Assembly: GCA_030848545.1 (NCBI GenBank)
Contig: JAVDCA010000003.1
Location: 186,001-250,000 of the forward strand
DNA length: 64,000 nt
Direction: 5' to 3'
Source: Astrobacterium formosum
GTDB taxonomy: Bacteria > Pseudomonadota > Alphaproteobacteria > Rhizobiales > Xanthobacteraceae
A model generated the notes under the pieces. That model was not told where the DNA came from. It saw only the letters and a program-made list of their open reading frames with translations, and ran no database searches. Numbering within the stretch: position 1 is the first letter of the stretch; each line of letters starts with the position of its first letter. This document shows, piece after piece, positions 26,880 through 34,292 of this stretch. The position numbers and the translations under genes are program-made.

Positions 26880-26894
26880 GTGATCCGGGATCGT

Positions 26895-27899
26895 TCACCG
26901 CACCTCGGCGAGGTAACGGTCGGAGAATCCCTTCTGCACCAATTCCATCTTGGCGTAGTCGATCGGCGTCGCGCGCGCATAGTCGCTGTCGGGCAGGAAT
27001 TTCGCGGCGATGTCGGCCGGCAGTTTGACGGGACGGGCAGGCTTCAGGAAGGCGTTCGCCCACAGCGCCTGTCCCTTGTCGGAAAGGACGTAGTCCAGGA
27101 CCTTCTTGCCGTTCTCGGCATTGGGCGCATTCTTGACCAGGCTCATCACATAGGGAACGACGACCGTGCCTTCGCACGGCAGGACGAACTCGAAATTGCC
27201 CTTCTCCTTGTATTTCGCCCGGTAGGCGTTGAAGTCGTAGTCGAACAGGATCGGGATTTCACCGGAGACGACGCGGGCGTAGGAGGTCTGCTTCGGAACG
27301 ATCGGCTCGTTCTTCTGCAGGTCCTTGAAGAAATTGATGGCCGGCGAGAAGTCGTCGAGCGTGCCGCCGAAAGCACGGTTGACCGCCACCGCGCCCACAT
27401 AGCCGACGAAGGCCGAGGACGGGTCGAGATAGCCGACCATGCCGCGATAGTCCGCCTTCTTGAGATCGGCCCAGCACTTCGGCACCGGCTTGCCGCCGAG
27501 TGCGTCCTTGTTGACGAACAGGCCGAGCGAGCCGGAGTGGATGGTCACCCAATGCCCGTCCGGATCCTTCAGGCCATCGGCCACCTCGTCGGCGCCCTTG
27601 GGCTTGTAGGCGGCCGTCACGCCCTCGCCCTTGGCCTTGATGCCGAAGGTGACGCCCAGATAGACAACGTCGGCGACCGGCTTCGCCTTCTCGGCAATCA
27701 ATTGCGACAGCGACTGGCCCGAGTTCTTGTTGTCCTGCGGCACGTCGATCTTGAGGTCGTCCTTGATCGCCTTCAGGGCCGTGCCCCAGTCCGCCCATTC
27801 GGGCGGGCAGTTGTAGCAGATGGCGTCGGCGGCGCCGGCGCTCTTTGCACCGAACGACAGCGCCAGGCCGATAACGGCAAGGCCGAGAGCTTTGCGCAT
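26895..27899 (-). CDS. ABC transporter substrate-binding protein (spermidine/putrescine-class fold)
   Basis: Periplasmic protein of 334 residues with signal peptide MRKALGLAVIGLALSFGAKS cleaved near AGA-ADA. The body has features of the PotD/Fbp-like class (GKKVLDYVLSDKGQALWANAF) with a cysteine pair near the mature start (CYNCPPEW) and another in PKCWADL and LPCEGT, perhaps forming disulfides. The ATG at 27899 has AGGAG seven bases upstream; a GTG 24 bases earlier is less likely. The adjoining phosphodiesterase suggests a phosphodiester ligand, which is inference. Confidence 0.85.
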   Translation of the reverse strand: MRKALGLAVIGLALSFGAKSAGAADAICYNCPPEWADWGTALKAIKDDLKIDVPQDNKNSGQSLSQLIAEKAKPVADVVYLGVTFGIKAKGEGVTAAYKPKGADEVADGLKDPDGHWVTIHSGSLGLFVNKDALGGKPVPKCWADLKKADYRGMVGYLDPSSAFVGYVGAVAVNRAFGGTLDDFSPAINFFKDLQKNEPIVPKQTSYARVVSGEIPILFDYDFNAYRAKYKEKGNFEFVLPCEGTVVVPYVMSLVKNAPNAENGKKVLDYVLSDKGQALWANAFLKPARPVKLPADIAAKFLPDSDYARATPIDYAKMELVQKGFSDRYLAEVR

Positions 27900-27919
27900 G
27901 AGGGTCTCCTGTGGATTGT

Positions 27920-28993
27920 TCACGTTGTGGTGGCACGCCGGCGTTCGCCGCCGGTCTGGTCCGACGGGGCGGCCGAGCAGGTGCCCCCCGAGCGAAGTTG
28001 GTAGGGAAACAACTCCACGGTCGCCGCCGGCCGTTCGCCGTCGATCAGGCGCAGCAGTCGCTGCATGGCGGCGGCACCCATGGCTTGCGTGGGCGTCTCG
28101 ACGGTCGCCAGGCTCGGCGTCATCAGGCGAGCGATGGCAATACCGTCGAAGCCGGCGATGGAGATGTCGTCCGGTACGGAGAAACCCAGTGTCCGCACGG
28201 CGGCGGCGACGGACAGGGCCAGATGGTCGTTGGAACAGACGAGCGCCGTCGGCGTCTCGCCCCCGCCGAGCAGGGCCGTGAGGTCGCGCCGATGATCCTG
28301 CGGGGACCCCATGTAGTCGAGTTCCGCCAGCGCCGGCGGCGGCAGGCCGGCCTGCGCGAGCGCGGCGACGCAGCCGTCGAAGCGCCGCCGACCGCGATCG
28401 GTTGTTCGGAAGCTTCCCGACACATAGGCGAAGCGGCAGTGGCCGGCCGCGATCAACGCCGCGGTGATGTCACGGCTTGCGCCGAAATTGTCCACCGCGA
28501 CGGCGTGACGGCGCGAGTCGGCGGGATGGTTATGCACCAGCACATAGGGCACGCGGGCGCGATCGAGGCGGTCGAGAGCCTCGCAACGATCGGCGTCGGC
28601 GACCGTGAGCAACAGGCCCTCGGGACGCTGCGCGAGGAGGCCTTCGACGATCGCCAGCTCGCGCTCCGGGGCGTAATCGGTGGCGGCGGTAAACACCATG
28701 CGGGCGGCGTCGCGTGCCGTCGATTCGATGCCGGCCAGCGAATTGGCGAACACCGGATTGGTGTAGCTCGGCACCACCACGCCGATGGCCCGGTAGCGCC
28801 GCGAGCGCAGCGACTGGCCGTGGACGTCGGGACGGAAGCGAAGCTCGGCGACCGCCCGCTCGACGCGCGCACGCGCATCCGCACTGACCGGACCTGATGC
28901 GTTGATGACGCGGCTGACCGTCGCCGGCGAGCAGCGCGCCTGTCGCGCCACGGTGCCGATGGTCGGTCTGTCGAGGTTGCGGGCGTGGGTCAT
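27920..28993 (-). CDS. LacI-family transcriptional regulator of the ABC-phosphodiesterase operon
   Basis: A 357-residue repressor. The N-terminal helix-turn-helix is TIGTVARQARCSPATVSRVI, the hinge region RYRAIGVVVPSYTNPVFA follows, and then a periplasmic-binding-protein-like ligand domain. I chose ATG 28993 over an in-frame GTG at 29020 because an operator-like sequence (29006-29019) would otherwise lie inside the gene. The gene is 20 bases upstream of the binding-protein gene and heads the operon, so it probably regulates itself and the importer. The effector is unknown. Confidence 0.85.
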   Translation of the reverse strand: MTHARNLDRPTIGTVARQARCSPATVSRVINASGPVSADARARVERAVAELRFRPDVHGQSLRSRRYRAIGVVVPSYTNPVFANSLAGIESTARDAARMVFTAATDYAPERELAIVEGLLAQRPEGLLLTVADADRCEALDRLDRARVPYVLVHNHPADSRRHAVAVDNFGASRDITAALIAAGHCRFAYVSGSFRTTDRGRRRFDGCVAALAQAGLPPPALAELDYMGSPQDHRRDLTALLGGGETPTALVCSNDHLALSVAAAVRTLGFSVPDDISIAGFDGIAIARLMTPSLATVETPTQAMGAAAMQRLLRLIDGERPAATVELFPYQLRSGGTCSAAPSDQTGGERRRATTT

Positions 28994-29005
28994 TGCGTCC
29001 GGTGG

Positions 29006-29019
29006 TGAAATCGTTTCCA
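29006..29019 (-). promoter_or_regulatory. LacI-type operator candidate
   Basis: TGAAATCGTTTCCA has the GAAA-nCG-TTTC core with central CG typical of LacI-family operators. It sits 13-26 bases before the regulator's chosen start codon. Confidence 0.4.
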
Positions 29020-29089
29020 CCGGCGTAGCGACTGGATTTTACGGCGTGATGACAGCCATTCTTCAAAGGCGTGAAACGGCCCCGCGCTT

Positions 29090-29782
29090 TCAGGCGCGGG
29101 CGGGCGGCCGGCGCAGATGCAGCCACAGATGCCGGCGCAGCCGGAAGCCGAGACGCCCATAGAGCGCGACCGCCGGATTGTCCGGAAACGCGTGCAGGAA
29201 CGGCGTCGCGCCTTGCGCCGTGATGCGCCGGCACATGTGCCGGATCATGGCGGCGGCGAAGCCCTGACCACGGAATTCGGGATAGACCGCGACGGCGCTG
29301 ACCTCGACGAAGCCGGGCACGCGCAGGCGCTCGCCCGCCATGGCGATCAGGCGGTCACCTTCGAAAATTCCGATGTAGTGGCCGAACTTGTGGGTGTTGA
29401 GCGCGAACGGACCCGGCCGCGTCGCCTGGGCGAGCGCCAGCATCGCGGCCGCGTGGTCTCCACCGAGGGGACGGATGCGCTGTTCGACCGGCGCGACGGG
29501 ATCGTCGACGATCCGATCACCCACCATCTGCACGACCGCGCGCAGGAGCAGCGTCTGCCAGGTAAACGGTCCGGCCTCGTATCGCGGCCGCAGCAGCCAA
29601 GCATCCAGGCCCGCGGGAAGATCACGGGCCACATCCGCATAAGCGGCTTCGCTTTGCACATCGAAAGCCGCAAAGGGCGCGATGTCGCGCGGATACTGCC
29701 GGGCGAGGCCGGTGCCGATCGCCATGCCGGCATGCGCACCGGTGAGCGCGTGCCAGAGCGGATTGTCGAGGGGGTGTGGCAT
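29090..29782 (-). CDS. GNAT-family N-acetyltransferase
   Basis: A 230-residue protein whose C-terminal half is a GNAT fold, with strand GFVEVSAVAVYPEFRGQGFA and helix AAMIRHMCRRITAQG forming the acetyl-CoA pyrophosphate loop. NPAVALYGRLGFRLRR follows with the family tyrosine. The N-terminal ~100 residues are a variable domain (WHALTGAHAGMAIGTGLARQ near the start). The substrate is unknown. ATG 29782 is chosen because the upstream extension is proline/arginine-rich and unlike the family. Confidence 0.82.
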   Translation of the reverse strand: MPHPLDNPLWHALTGAHAGMAIGTGLARQYPRDIAPFAAFDVQSEAAYADVARDLPAGLDAWLLRPRYEAGPFTWQTLLLRAVVQMVGDRIVDDPVAPVEQRIRPLGGDHAAAMLALAQATRPGPFALNTHKFGHYIGIFEGDRLIAMAGERLRVPGFVEVSAVAVYPEFRGQGFAAAMIRHMCRRITAQGATPFLHAFPDNPAVALYGRLGFRLRRHLWLHLRRPPARA

Positions 29783-29896
29783 CGGGGGCTCTCGACAGTG
29801 AAGAAGGCAACCAGGCCGCCTCACCGTTCCGGCTCGCGGCGGGGAGACAGGGAGAGGGAACCACGAGCACCGAGCAAGAGAAAGCCCCCTCCCCAA

Positions 29897-29920
29897 CCCT
29901 CCCCCGCAAGCGGGGGAGGG
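29897..29920. terminator. GC-rich perfect hairpin after ridA
   Basis: CCCTCCCCCGC (29897-29907) and GCGGGGGAGGG (29910-29920) are 11-base perfect arms around AA, 27 bases downstream of the RidA-like gene on the minus strand. Similar hairpins are at 338-366 and 8858-9004. It probably acts as a terminator or mRNA end protector, though it lacks a T-run. Confidence 0.5.
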
Positions 29921-29946
29921 AGAAGGCGGGGTGCGCGGTCAGCGCC

Positions 29947-30297
29947 TCACTTGGCCGCGATCACCATGATCTCGACGTCGTAGCCCGGCGCCGCCAGCCT
30001 AGCTTGCACGGTCGCCCGCGCCGGGGTGTTGCCGGGAGAAACCCAGCCGTCCCACACGGCGTTCATCTCGGCGAAATTCGCCATGTCGGTGAGATAGATG
30101 GTCGCCGTCAGAAGCTTCGACTTGTCGGTGCCGGCCTTGGCGAGATGGCCGTCGATGATCGCGAGCACGTCCTTGGTCTGCTCGCCCACGCCCTTGCCCT
30201 TGGCGGTGCCGGCGACGACGCCGGCCAGGTAGACGGTGTTGCCATGGACGACGGCCTGGCTCATGCGCGGGCCGACTTCGAAGCGCTGGATGGTCAT
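29947..30297 (-). CDS. RidA-family (YjgF/YER057c) protein
   Basis: Small 116-residue protein of the family that hydrolyses reactive enamine/imine intermediates and prevents damage to PLP enzymes. It has VVHGNTVYLAGVVAG, EQTKDVLAIIDGHLAKAGTD and the conserved RATVQARLAAPGYDVEIMVI. The arginine in ARATVQ is the imine-binding arginine of active RidA proteins. ATG 30297 is chosen because the upstream extension does not resemble the family. The C-terminal EIMVIAAK replaces the usual EIEAIA. Confidence 0.88.
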   Translation of the reverse strand: MTIQRFEVGPRMSQAVVHGNTVYLAGVVAGTAKGKGVGEQTKDVLAIIDGHLAKAGTDKSKLLTATIYLTDMANFAEMNAVWDGWVSPGNTPARATVQARLAAPGYDVEIMVIAAK

Positions 30298-30483
30298 ATC
30301 GCAAAATCTCCATATTTCGTCACGCCAGAAACTATCGGCCGACCGCCGGCAATGCAAACACCGGAATGTTTCACCGTTCCGCGGTCATGCCGCGGGGGGC
30401 CGACGCGCGGGCGGCCGCTGACTTTCTTGACGAAGACCTCACGATCCTCCGGTGTGCGACCGAGACCGGCGATGATCTCGCCG

Positions 30484-30614
30484 AACGATGCCCGCCGGCA
30501 CGATGGGAGCCGATGTCGCCGGTAGCGCGTACATGTTCGGCAACAACAGGGCGATGGCGGCGATCGGTCCGAGCCCGGCAGCACGCCGATCAGAGTGCCG
30601 AGCGCACCGCCTGC
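30484..30614 (-). pseudogene. Remnant of a tctA-type tricarboxylate transporter gene
   Basis: In one minus-strand frame the sequence GGALGTLIGVLPG is followed, in the next frame, by LGPIAAIALLLPNMYALP and ATSAPIVPAGI. Both are parts of the first helices of TctA permeases (compare [20 protein letters not shown] in the intact gene at 63027). A single missing base at about 30573-30577 accounts for the frame change. Nothing TctA-like remains before or after, so this is a short dead fragment. The rest of 30298-31043 is non-coding. Confidence 0.7.
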
Positions 30615-30851
30615 GAGCCATGGGCGAGATCCTGCAGCGACAGCGCGCCGACCGCCGACGCCCTGGCGCGCCCGAACTCGACGACCGGAGGGTGGACCAA
30701 GCGAAGCGGCCGGTCGATCGCGACCATGACCAATCCCCTCCAGGGCCCAAACGCATTTGCCATGGTGTCGACCGGCGCTTGGCGGTTGGACAGTGGCCCT
30801 CTCCCCGCCCCGACTCTGTTTCGGCGGTGGTATTGCCACGCGTCCACGTCT

Positions 30852-30865
30852 TTACAAATTTGTAA
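30852..30865. promoter_or_regulatory. AT-rich perfect palindrome, operator candidate
   Basis: TTACAAATTTGTAA is a perfect 14-base palindrome in an otherwise GC-rich genome, about 190 bases upstream of the hydroxyacid dehydrogenase gene. A GntR- or TetR-type dimer could bind it. Confidence 0.4.
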
Positions 30866-30979
30866 TTTTATTGAGAAGGCAGGCAAGAAAGCAGCGGCGC
30901 GCACGACGGGACAGCAATCGAGAATATAGCTTAAGTGATTATATTTCCGAGGCAATTCTCCGTGGTTCTGTATGGCCGT

Positions 30980-31009
30980 TTGACATATGAACAAGTCACA
31001 TGACATATA
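30980..31009 (+). promoter_or_regulatory. Promoter candidate with TGACATAT direct repeats
   Basis: TTGACA (30980-30985), an 18-base spacer and CATATA (31004-31009) form a possible sigma-70 promoter. TGACATAT also recurs at 30981-30988 and 31001-31008, exactly 20 bases apart and overlapping both promoter elements, as expected for a repressor site. Confidence 0.45.
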
Positions 31010-31043
31010 CAGGGCTGGGCAATGAACTTGCATGGAGAGAGAC

Positions 31044-32006
31044 GTGGGCTTCACAGTGGTCACCCTCGGGAGCCAGATCGCCGATGAAGGCGTGGCGCTC
31101 TTGCGCGAGGCCGGCGCAACACTGGTTGCGACCGCCGCCTACCCGCCCAAGGACGAGATGATCGCCATGCTGACCCGCCACCGCCCGGAGGCCGTCATGG
31201 TGCGCCTGGTAAAGCGGATCGACGAGGACGTCATGCGCGCCTCCCCGTCCCTCAAGGTGATCGCCAAGCACGCCGTCGGCTGCGACGATGTCGACACCGC
31301 CGCCGCACGCCGGCTGGGCATTCCGGTGATGCTGGCGACCGGCTGCAATGCCCAATCGGTCGCCGAGCACGCGCTCGCGGTGATGCTCGCACTCGTCAAG
31401 GATCTCTCCCGCCAGGACGCCCACATGCGCGCCGGCCGGTTCGACAAGTCGCTCTATCACGGCCGCGAGCTGCGCGGCATGACGCTCGGGCTCGTCGGCC
31501 TCGGCCAGATCGGCCGCGGCTTCGCCCGCATGGCGGCGGCGATCGGCATGAAGATCGTCGGCTACGATCCGTTCGCACCCGATTCCGCCTTCGAGGCGCC
31601 GGTTGCGCGCGTGCGCGAACTCGACACCCTGCTCGAGACCGCCGACGTGGTCAGCCTGCACTGTCCGCTCACCGACGCGACACGCGGCCTGATCGGGCGT
31701 CGTGAAATCTCCCTGATCAAGCGCGGCGCCTACCTGATCAACACCGCCCGCGGCGAAGTGATCGACGAGGCGGCGCTCGCCGAGGCGCTCGCGAGCGGCG
31801 CCATCGCGGGCGCCGGCATCGACAGCTTTTCCGTGGAGCCGCCGCCGGCGACGCACCCGTTCCTGCGCCTGCCGAACACCATCGTGACGCCGCACGTGGC
31901 CGGCGTCACCGACGATGCCAAGCGCGAAGTGTCGCTGCAGACGGCGCGCAACGTGCTCGCCGTCCTGTCGGGCGCGCCACCCGACCGGCGCTATCTCGCC
32001 AACTGA
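31044..32006 (+). CDS. D-isomer-specific 2-hydroxyacid dehydrogenase (SerA-like)
   Basis: NAD(P)-dependent oxidoreductase of 320 residues. The nucleotide-binding loop GLGQIG is at 152-157, and the catalytic trio is R236 (INTARGEV), E265 (SFSVEPPP) and H284 (TPHVAG). It could reduce a 2-ketoacid such as hydroxypyruvate or glyoxylate, or oxidise the hydroxyacid. I chose GTG 31044 because GGAGA lies six bases upstream; an in-frame ATG at 31032 has no ribosome site. The GntR regulator gene follows after 97 bases on the same strand. Confidence 0.88.
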   Translation: MGFTVVTLGSQIADEGVALLREAGATLVATAAYPPKDEMIAMLTRHRPEAVMVRLVKRIDEDVMRASPSLKVIAKHAVGCDDVDTAAARRLGIPVMLATGCNAQSVAEHALAVMLALVKDLSRQDAHMRAGRFDKSLYHGRELRGMTLGLVGLGQIGRGFARMAAAIGMKIVGYDPFAPDSAFEAPVARVRELDTLLETADVVSLHCPLTDATRGLIGRREISLIKRGAYLINTARGEVIDEAALAEALASGAIAGAGIDSFSVEPPPATHPFLRLPNTIVTPHVAGVTDDAKREVSLQTARNVLAVLSGAPPDRRYLAN

Positions 32007-32054
32007 GCCCGTGGAAGTCACGCCGCAACCAAAACCGCATGAACTTGCACCCGA

Positions 32055-32078
32055 TACCGAATCGCTGTCGTTTCGGTA
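32055..32078. promoter_or_regulatory. Inverted repeat between dehydrogenase and gntR genes
   Basis: TACCGAA (32055-32061) and TTCGGTA (32072-32078) are perfect arms 10 bases apart, 26 bases before the gntR start. They could be a GntR operator or a weak hairpin. Confidence 0.35.
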
Positions 32079-32103
32079 CCGCTGACCGGCGGGAGGCCAG
32101 CCT

Positions 32104-32895
32104 GTGACCATGTCCTCGGGATCCGCAACGGGCGGCAAGGCTGCCGAGGCGCGACGCGGAGATCGGCCGGCGCCGCTGTCCGACTACATCTACCAGCAGC
32201 TCTACGGGCAGATCGCCAATGGCGAGCTCAAGCACAATGCGCGCTTGCCGGGCGAGCATCAGCTCGCCGAGAAATACGGGGTGTCACGGCCGGTCGTTCG
32301 CGATGCCCTCAAGCGCCTGCGCGTCGAGGGGCTGATCGAATCCCGCCAGGGTGCCGGCAGCTGGGTCATTTTCGACAAGAGCCCGGCGGTTCCGTCCTAT
32401 GCCCCCATCGGCAACATCGCTGACATCCGCCGCTGCTACGAATTCCGCATCGCGGTCGAACGTGAAACGGCGTATCTGGCCGCCCAGCGCGTCGCCGAAA
32501 AGCCGCTCGCCGACATCGAGGCGGCCCTCGCCCTGATGGACATCGCCACCCGCGAGCACGTGCACAGCGAGGAGGCCGATTTTTCTTTCCACTATGCGAT
32601 CGCGGTCGCCGCCGACAATCACTACCTCTCGTCGTCGCTGCTCGGCATCCGCGATCACATCTCCGTCGTCATGACCCTGCACGGCAAGTCGCTGCTCGCT
32701 TCGCATCCGGGCCTGGAGCAGGTCTTCGCGGAGCACAGGAGCATCTTCACCGCCATCCGCGACGGCGACGCGCTGCGCGCCAGCCGGCTGATGGAAGAGC
32801 ACCTGATCGGCTCACGCGACCGCCTGTTCGGGGTCGCGGAGCACGCCGAACCGCGTCCGCGGCTCGAGCCGTCCGGCGGACCGGCGGATTCGTGA
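32104..32895 (+). CDS. GntR-family (FadR/FCD subfamily) transcriptional regulator
   Basis: A 263-residue repressor. The winged helix is at about 27-95 (LPGEHQLAEKYGVSRPVVRD followed by ALKRLRVEGLIESRQG). The FCD ligand domain follows, with FRIAVERETAYLAA, DFSFHYAIAVAADNHYL and the metal-site histidine in EHRSIFTAI. FCD regulators usually sense carboxylic acids or sugar acids. The GTG start has GGGAGG seven bases upstream. It probably controls the adjoining hydroxyacid dehydrogenase. Confidence 0.88.
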   Translation: MTMSSGSATGGKAAEARRGDRPAPLSDYIYQQLYGQIANGELKHNARLPGEHQLAEKYGVSRPVVRDALKRLRVEGLIESRQGAGSWVIFDKSPAVPSYAPIGNIADIRRCYEFRIAVERETAYLAAQRVAEKPLADIEAALALMDIATREHVHSEEADFSFHYAIAVAADNHYLSSSLLGIRDHISVVMTLHGKSLLASHPGLEQVFAEHRSIFTAIRDGDALRASRLMEEHLIGSRDRLFGVAEHAEPRPRLEPSGGPADS

Positions 32896-32910
32896 TCCGC
32901 TGACGAGAAT

Positions 32911-33678
32911 TCAGAATCTTCCCAGCATCAAACCGCCGTCGACGCGCACCGCCTGCGCGGCCGTATAGGGCAAAAGCCCTGCCGCCATGCTGCGCACCAC
33001 CCTGGCGACATCCCCGGGCTCGCCCCAGCGCGGCTCGGTCAGCATGCCCTCGGCGATCAACTTGTCGTACTTGGCCTTCGACGGCGCCGTCATCTCGGTC
33101 ATGATCAGGCCGGGTTGCACCTCGTAGACGCCGACGCCATGCTTGGCCATGCGGATGGCGAACAGCTTTGCCGCCATGGAGAGCGCCGTCTTCGACAGGC
33201 AGTACTCGCCGCGCTCGACGCTCGCCATGACGGCATTGGACGAGGTGACGAAGACGATGCTGCGATGAACGTCAGCCGGCGGCGCAGCCGCTGCCATGCG
33301 CCTCGCGACGGCCTGCGTGAAGAAGAACGTCCCGCGCGTGTTGATGTCGAGGCAGCGGTCGAAGCTCTCCGGCGACACGTCGAGAAGGTCGCCGCGCGCT
33401 TTGACGGACACGCCGGCATTGTTGACCAGGCATTCGACCGAGCCGAACGCGGCCAGGATGCGTTCGAGCACGCCGCCGTGGGCGGCGAGTTCGCCGATGT
33501 CGAGTTCATAGGCTTCGAACCGGCGCCCCAGCGCCGTCACCTCGCCGCCGAGCGCGACCATGGGTTGCGGATCCGGCAGCGCCACCGCGGCGATGTCGAA
33601 GCCCTCCTGCGCCAGCGCCAGCGCGACCGCGCGACCGATGCCGCGCGAAGCGCCCGTCACGATCGCGGTGCGTGCCAT
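32911..33678 (-). CDS. Short-chain dehydrogenase/reductase (FabG-like)
   Basis: A 255-residue NAD(P)-dependent enzyme. The cofactor loop GASRGIGR is at 9-16, NNAG at 86-89, and the catalytic residues are S146/S147, Y159 and K163 (YCLSK). In this block it would oxidise a 3-hydroxyacyl-CoA or similar alcohol produced by the hydratases upstream, which is inference from context. ATG 33678 gives the usual short N-terminus MARTAIVTG. It is the last gene of the catabolic block, after a palindromic repeat. Confidence 0.88.
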   Translation of the reverse strand: MARTAIVTGASRGIGRAVALALAQEGFDIAAVALPDPQPMVALGGEVTALGRRFEAYELDIGELAAHGGVLERILAAFGSVECLVNNAGVSVKARGDLLDVSPESFDRCLDINTRGTFFFTQAVARRMAAAAPPADVHRSIVFVTSSNAVMASVERGEYCLSKTALSMAAKLFAIRMAKHGVGVYEVQPGLIMTEMTAPSKAKYDKLIAEGMLTEPRWGEPGDVARVVRSMAAGLLPYTAAQAVRVDGGLMLGRF

Positions 33679-33705
33679 CTCGAGCCTCACTTTCGAAACC
33701 TTCTT

Positions 33706-33791
33706 CGTCATTGCGAGCCGAAGGCGAAGCAATCCAGCGCTCTACGGCTCGCCCCCTGGATTGCTTCGTCGCTCCGCTCCTCGCAATGACG
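33706..33791. repeat. Dispersed palindromic repeat, copy F
   Basis: CGTCATTGCGAGCCGAAGGCG with GAAGCAATCCAG, then CTGGATTGCTTCGTCGC and CTCCTCGCAATGACG. It separates the MaoC gene from the SDR gene, both on the minus strand. Confidence 0.78.
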
Positions 33792-33816
33792 GGAAGCATC
33801 GCCCGCAATGACGGGA

Positions 33817-34257
33817 TCAGTCGGGGTTCTTCACCCACTTCATGATGTGTTCGGCGACCGCGACTTCCTTGCCGTCCTCGTTGGTGATCACGACGTTCGC
33901 CACCGAGCGACGCCGCTCCGGGTCGACGCTCTTCACCGTGTAGGTGACCGTGATGGTGTCGCCGATGCCGACGGCGCCGAGAAAACGCACCCGGTCGTAG
34001 CCGAGCGACACCGGCGTCTCGTTGGCGCCGATGTCGCGCGCCTTTTCGAGGATGCGCGTCGAGGTGTTGGACATGTAGCCGACCAGCAGGGCGCCGTGGG
34101 CGATGCGCCGACCGTAGGCCGTCTTGCGCATGGCCGCCTCGTCGCAGTGATTTGGCGACAGGTCGCCGGTGATACCGGCGAACAGGTATACGTCGGACTC
34201 GCCGACCGTCTTGGTGAAGGTCGCGCAGTCGCCGACCTGCAGATGGAATGCGGTCAT
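33817..34257 (-). CDS. MaoC-like (R)-specific enoyl-CoA hydratase
   Basis: Hot-dog fold hydratase of 146 residues. The hydratase-2 motif reads FAGITGDLSPNHCDEAA, with catalytic D32 and H37, followed by RRIAHGALLVGY. It adds water across the double bond of a 2-enoyl-CoA. It lies 35 bases downstream of the acyl-CoA dehydrogenase gene, a natural pair of consecutive steps. ATG 34257 is chosen; a 13-codon upstream extension is not family-like. Confidence 0.88.
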   Translation of the reverse strand: MTAFHLQVGDCATFTKTVGESDVYLFAGITGDLSPNHCDEAAMRKTAYGRRIAHGALLVGYMSNTSTRILEKARDIGANETPVSLGYDRVRFLGAVGIGDTITVTYTVKSVDPERRRSVANVVITNEDGKEVAVAEHIMKWVKNPD

Positions 34258-34292
34258 CCGTCTTTCTCCCCCGGCCCGAACCCGAGCCCGGC

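Noticed and set aside
30298..30840. Longer coding region around the tctA relic
   Set aside because: Only about 40 codons across two frames resemble TctA; the flanking parts (for example FGEIIAGLGRTPEDREVF) match nothing I can name, so no gene was called beyond the fragment.
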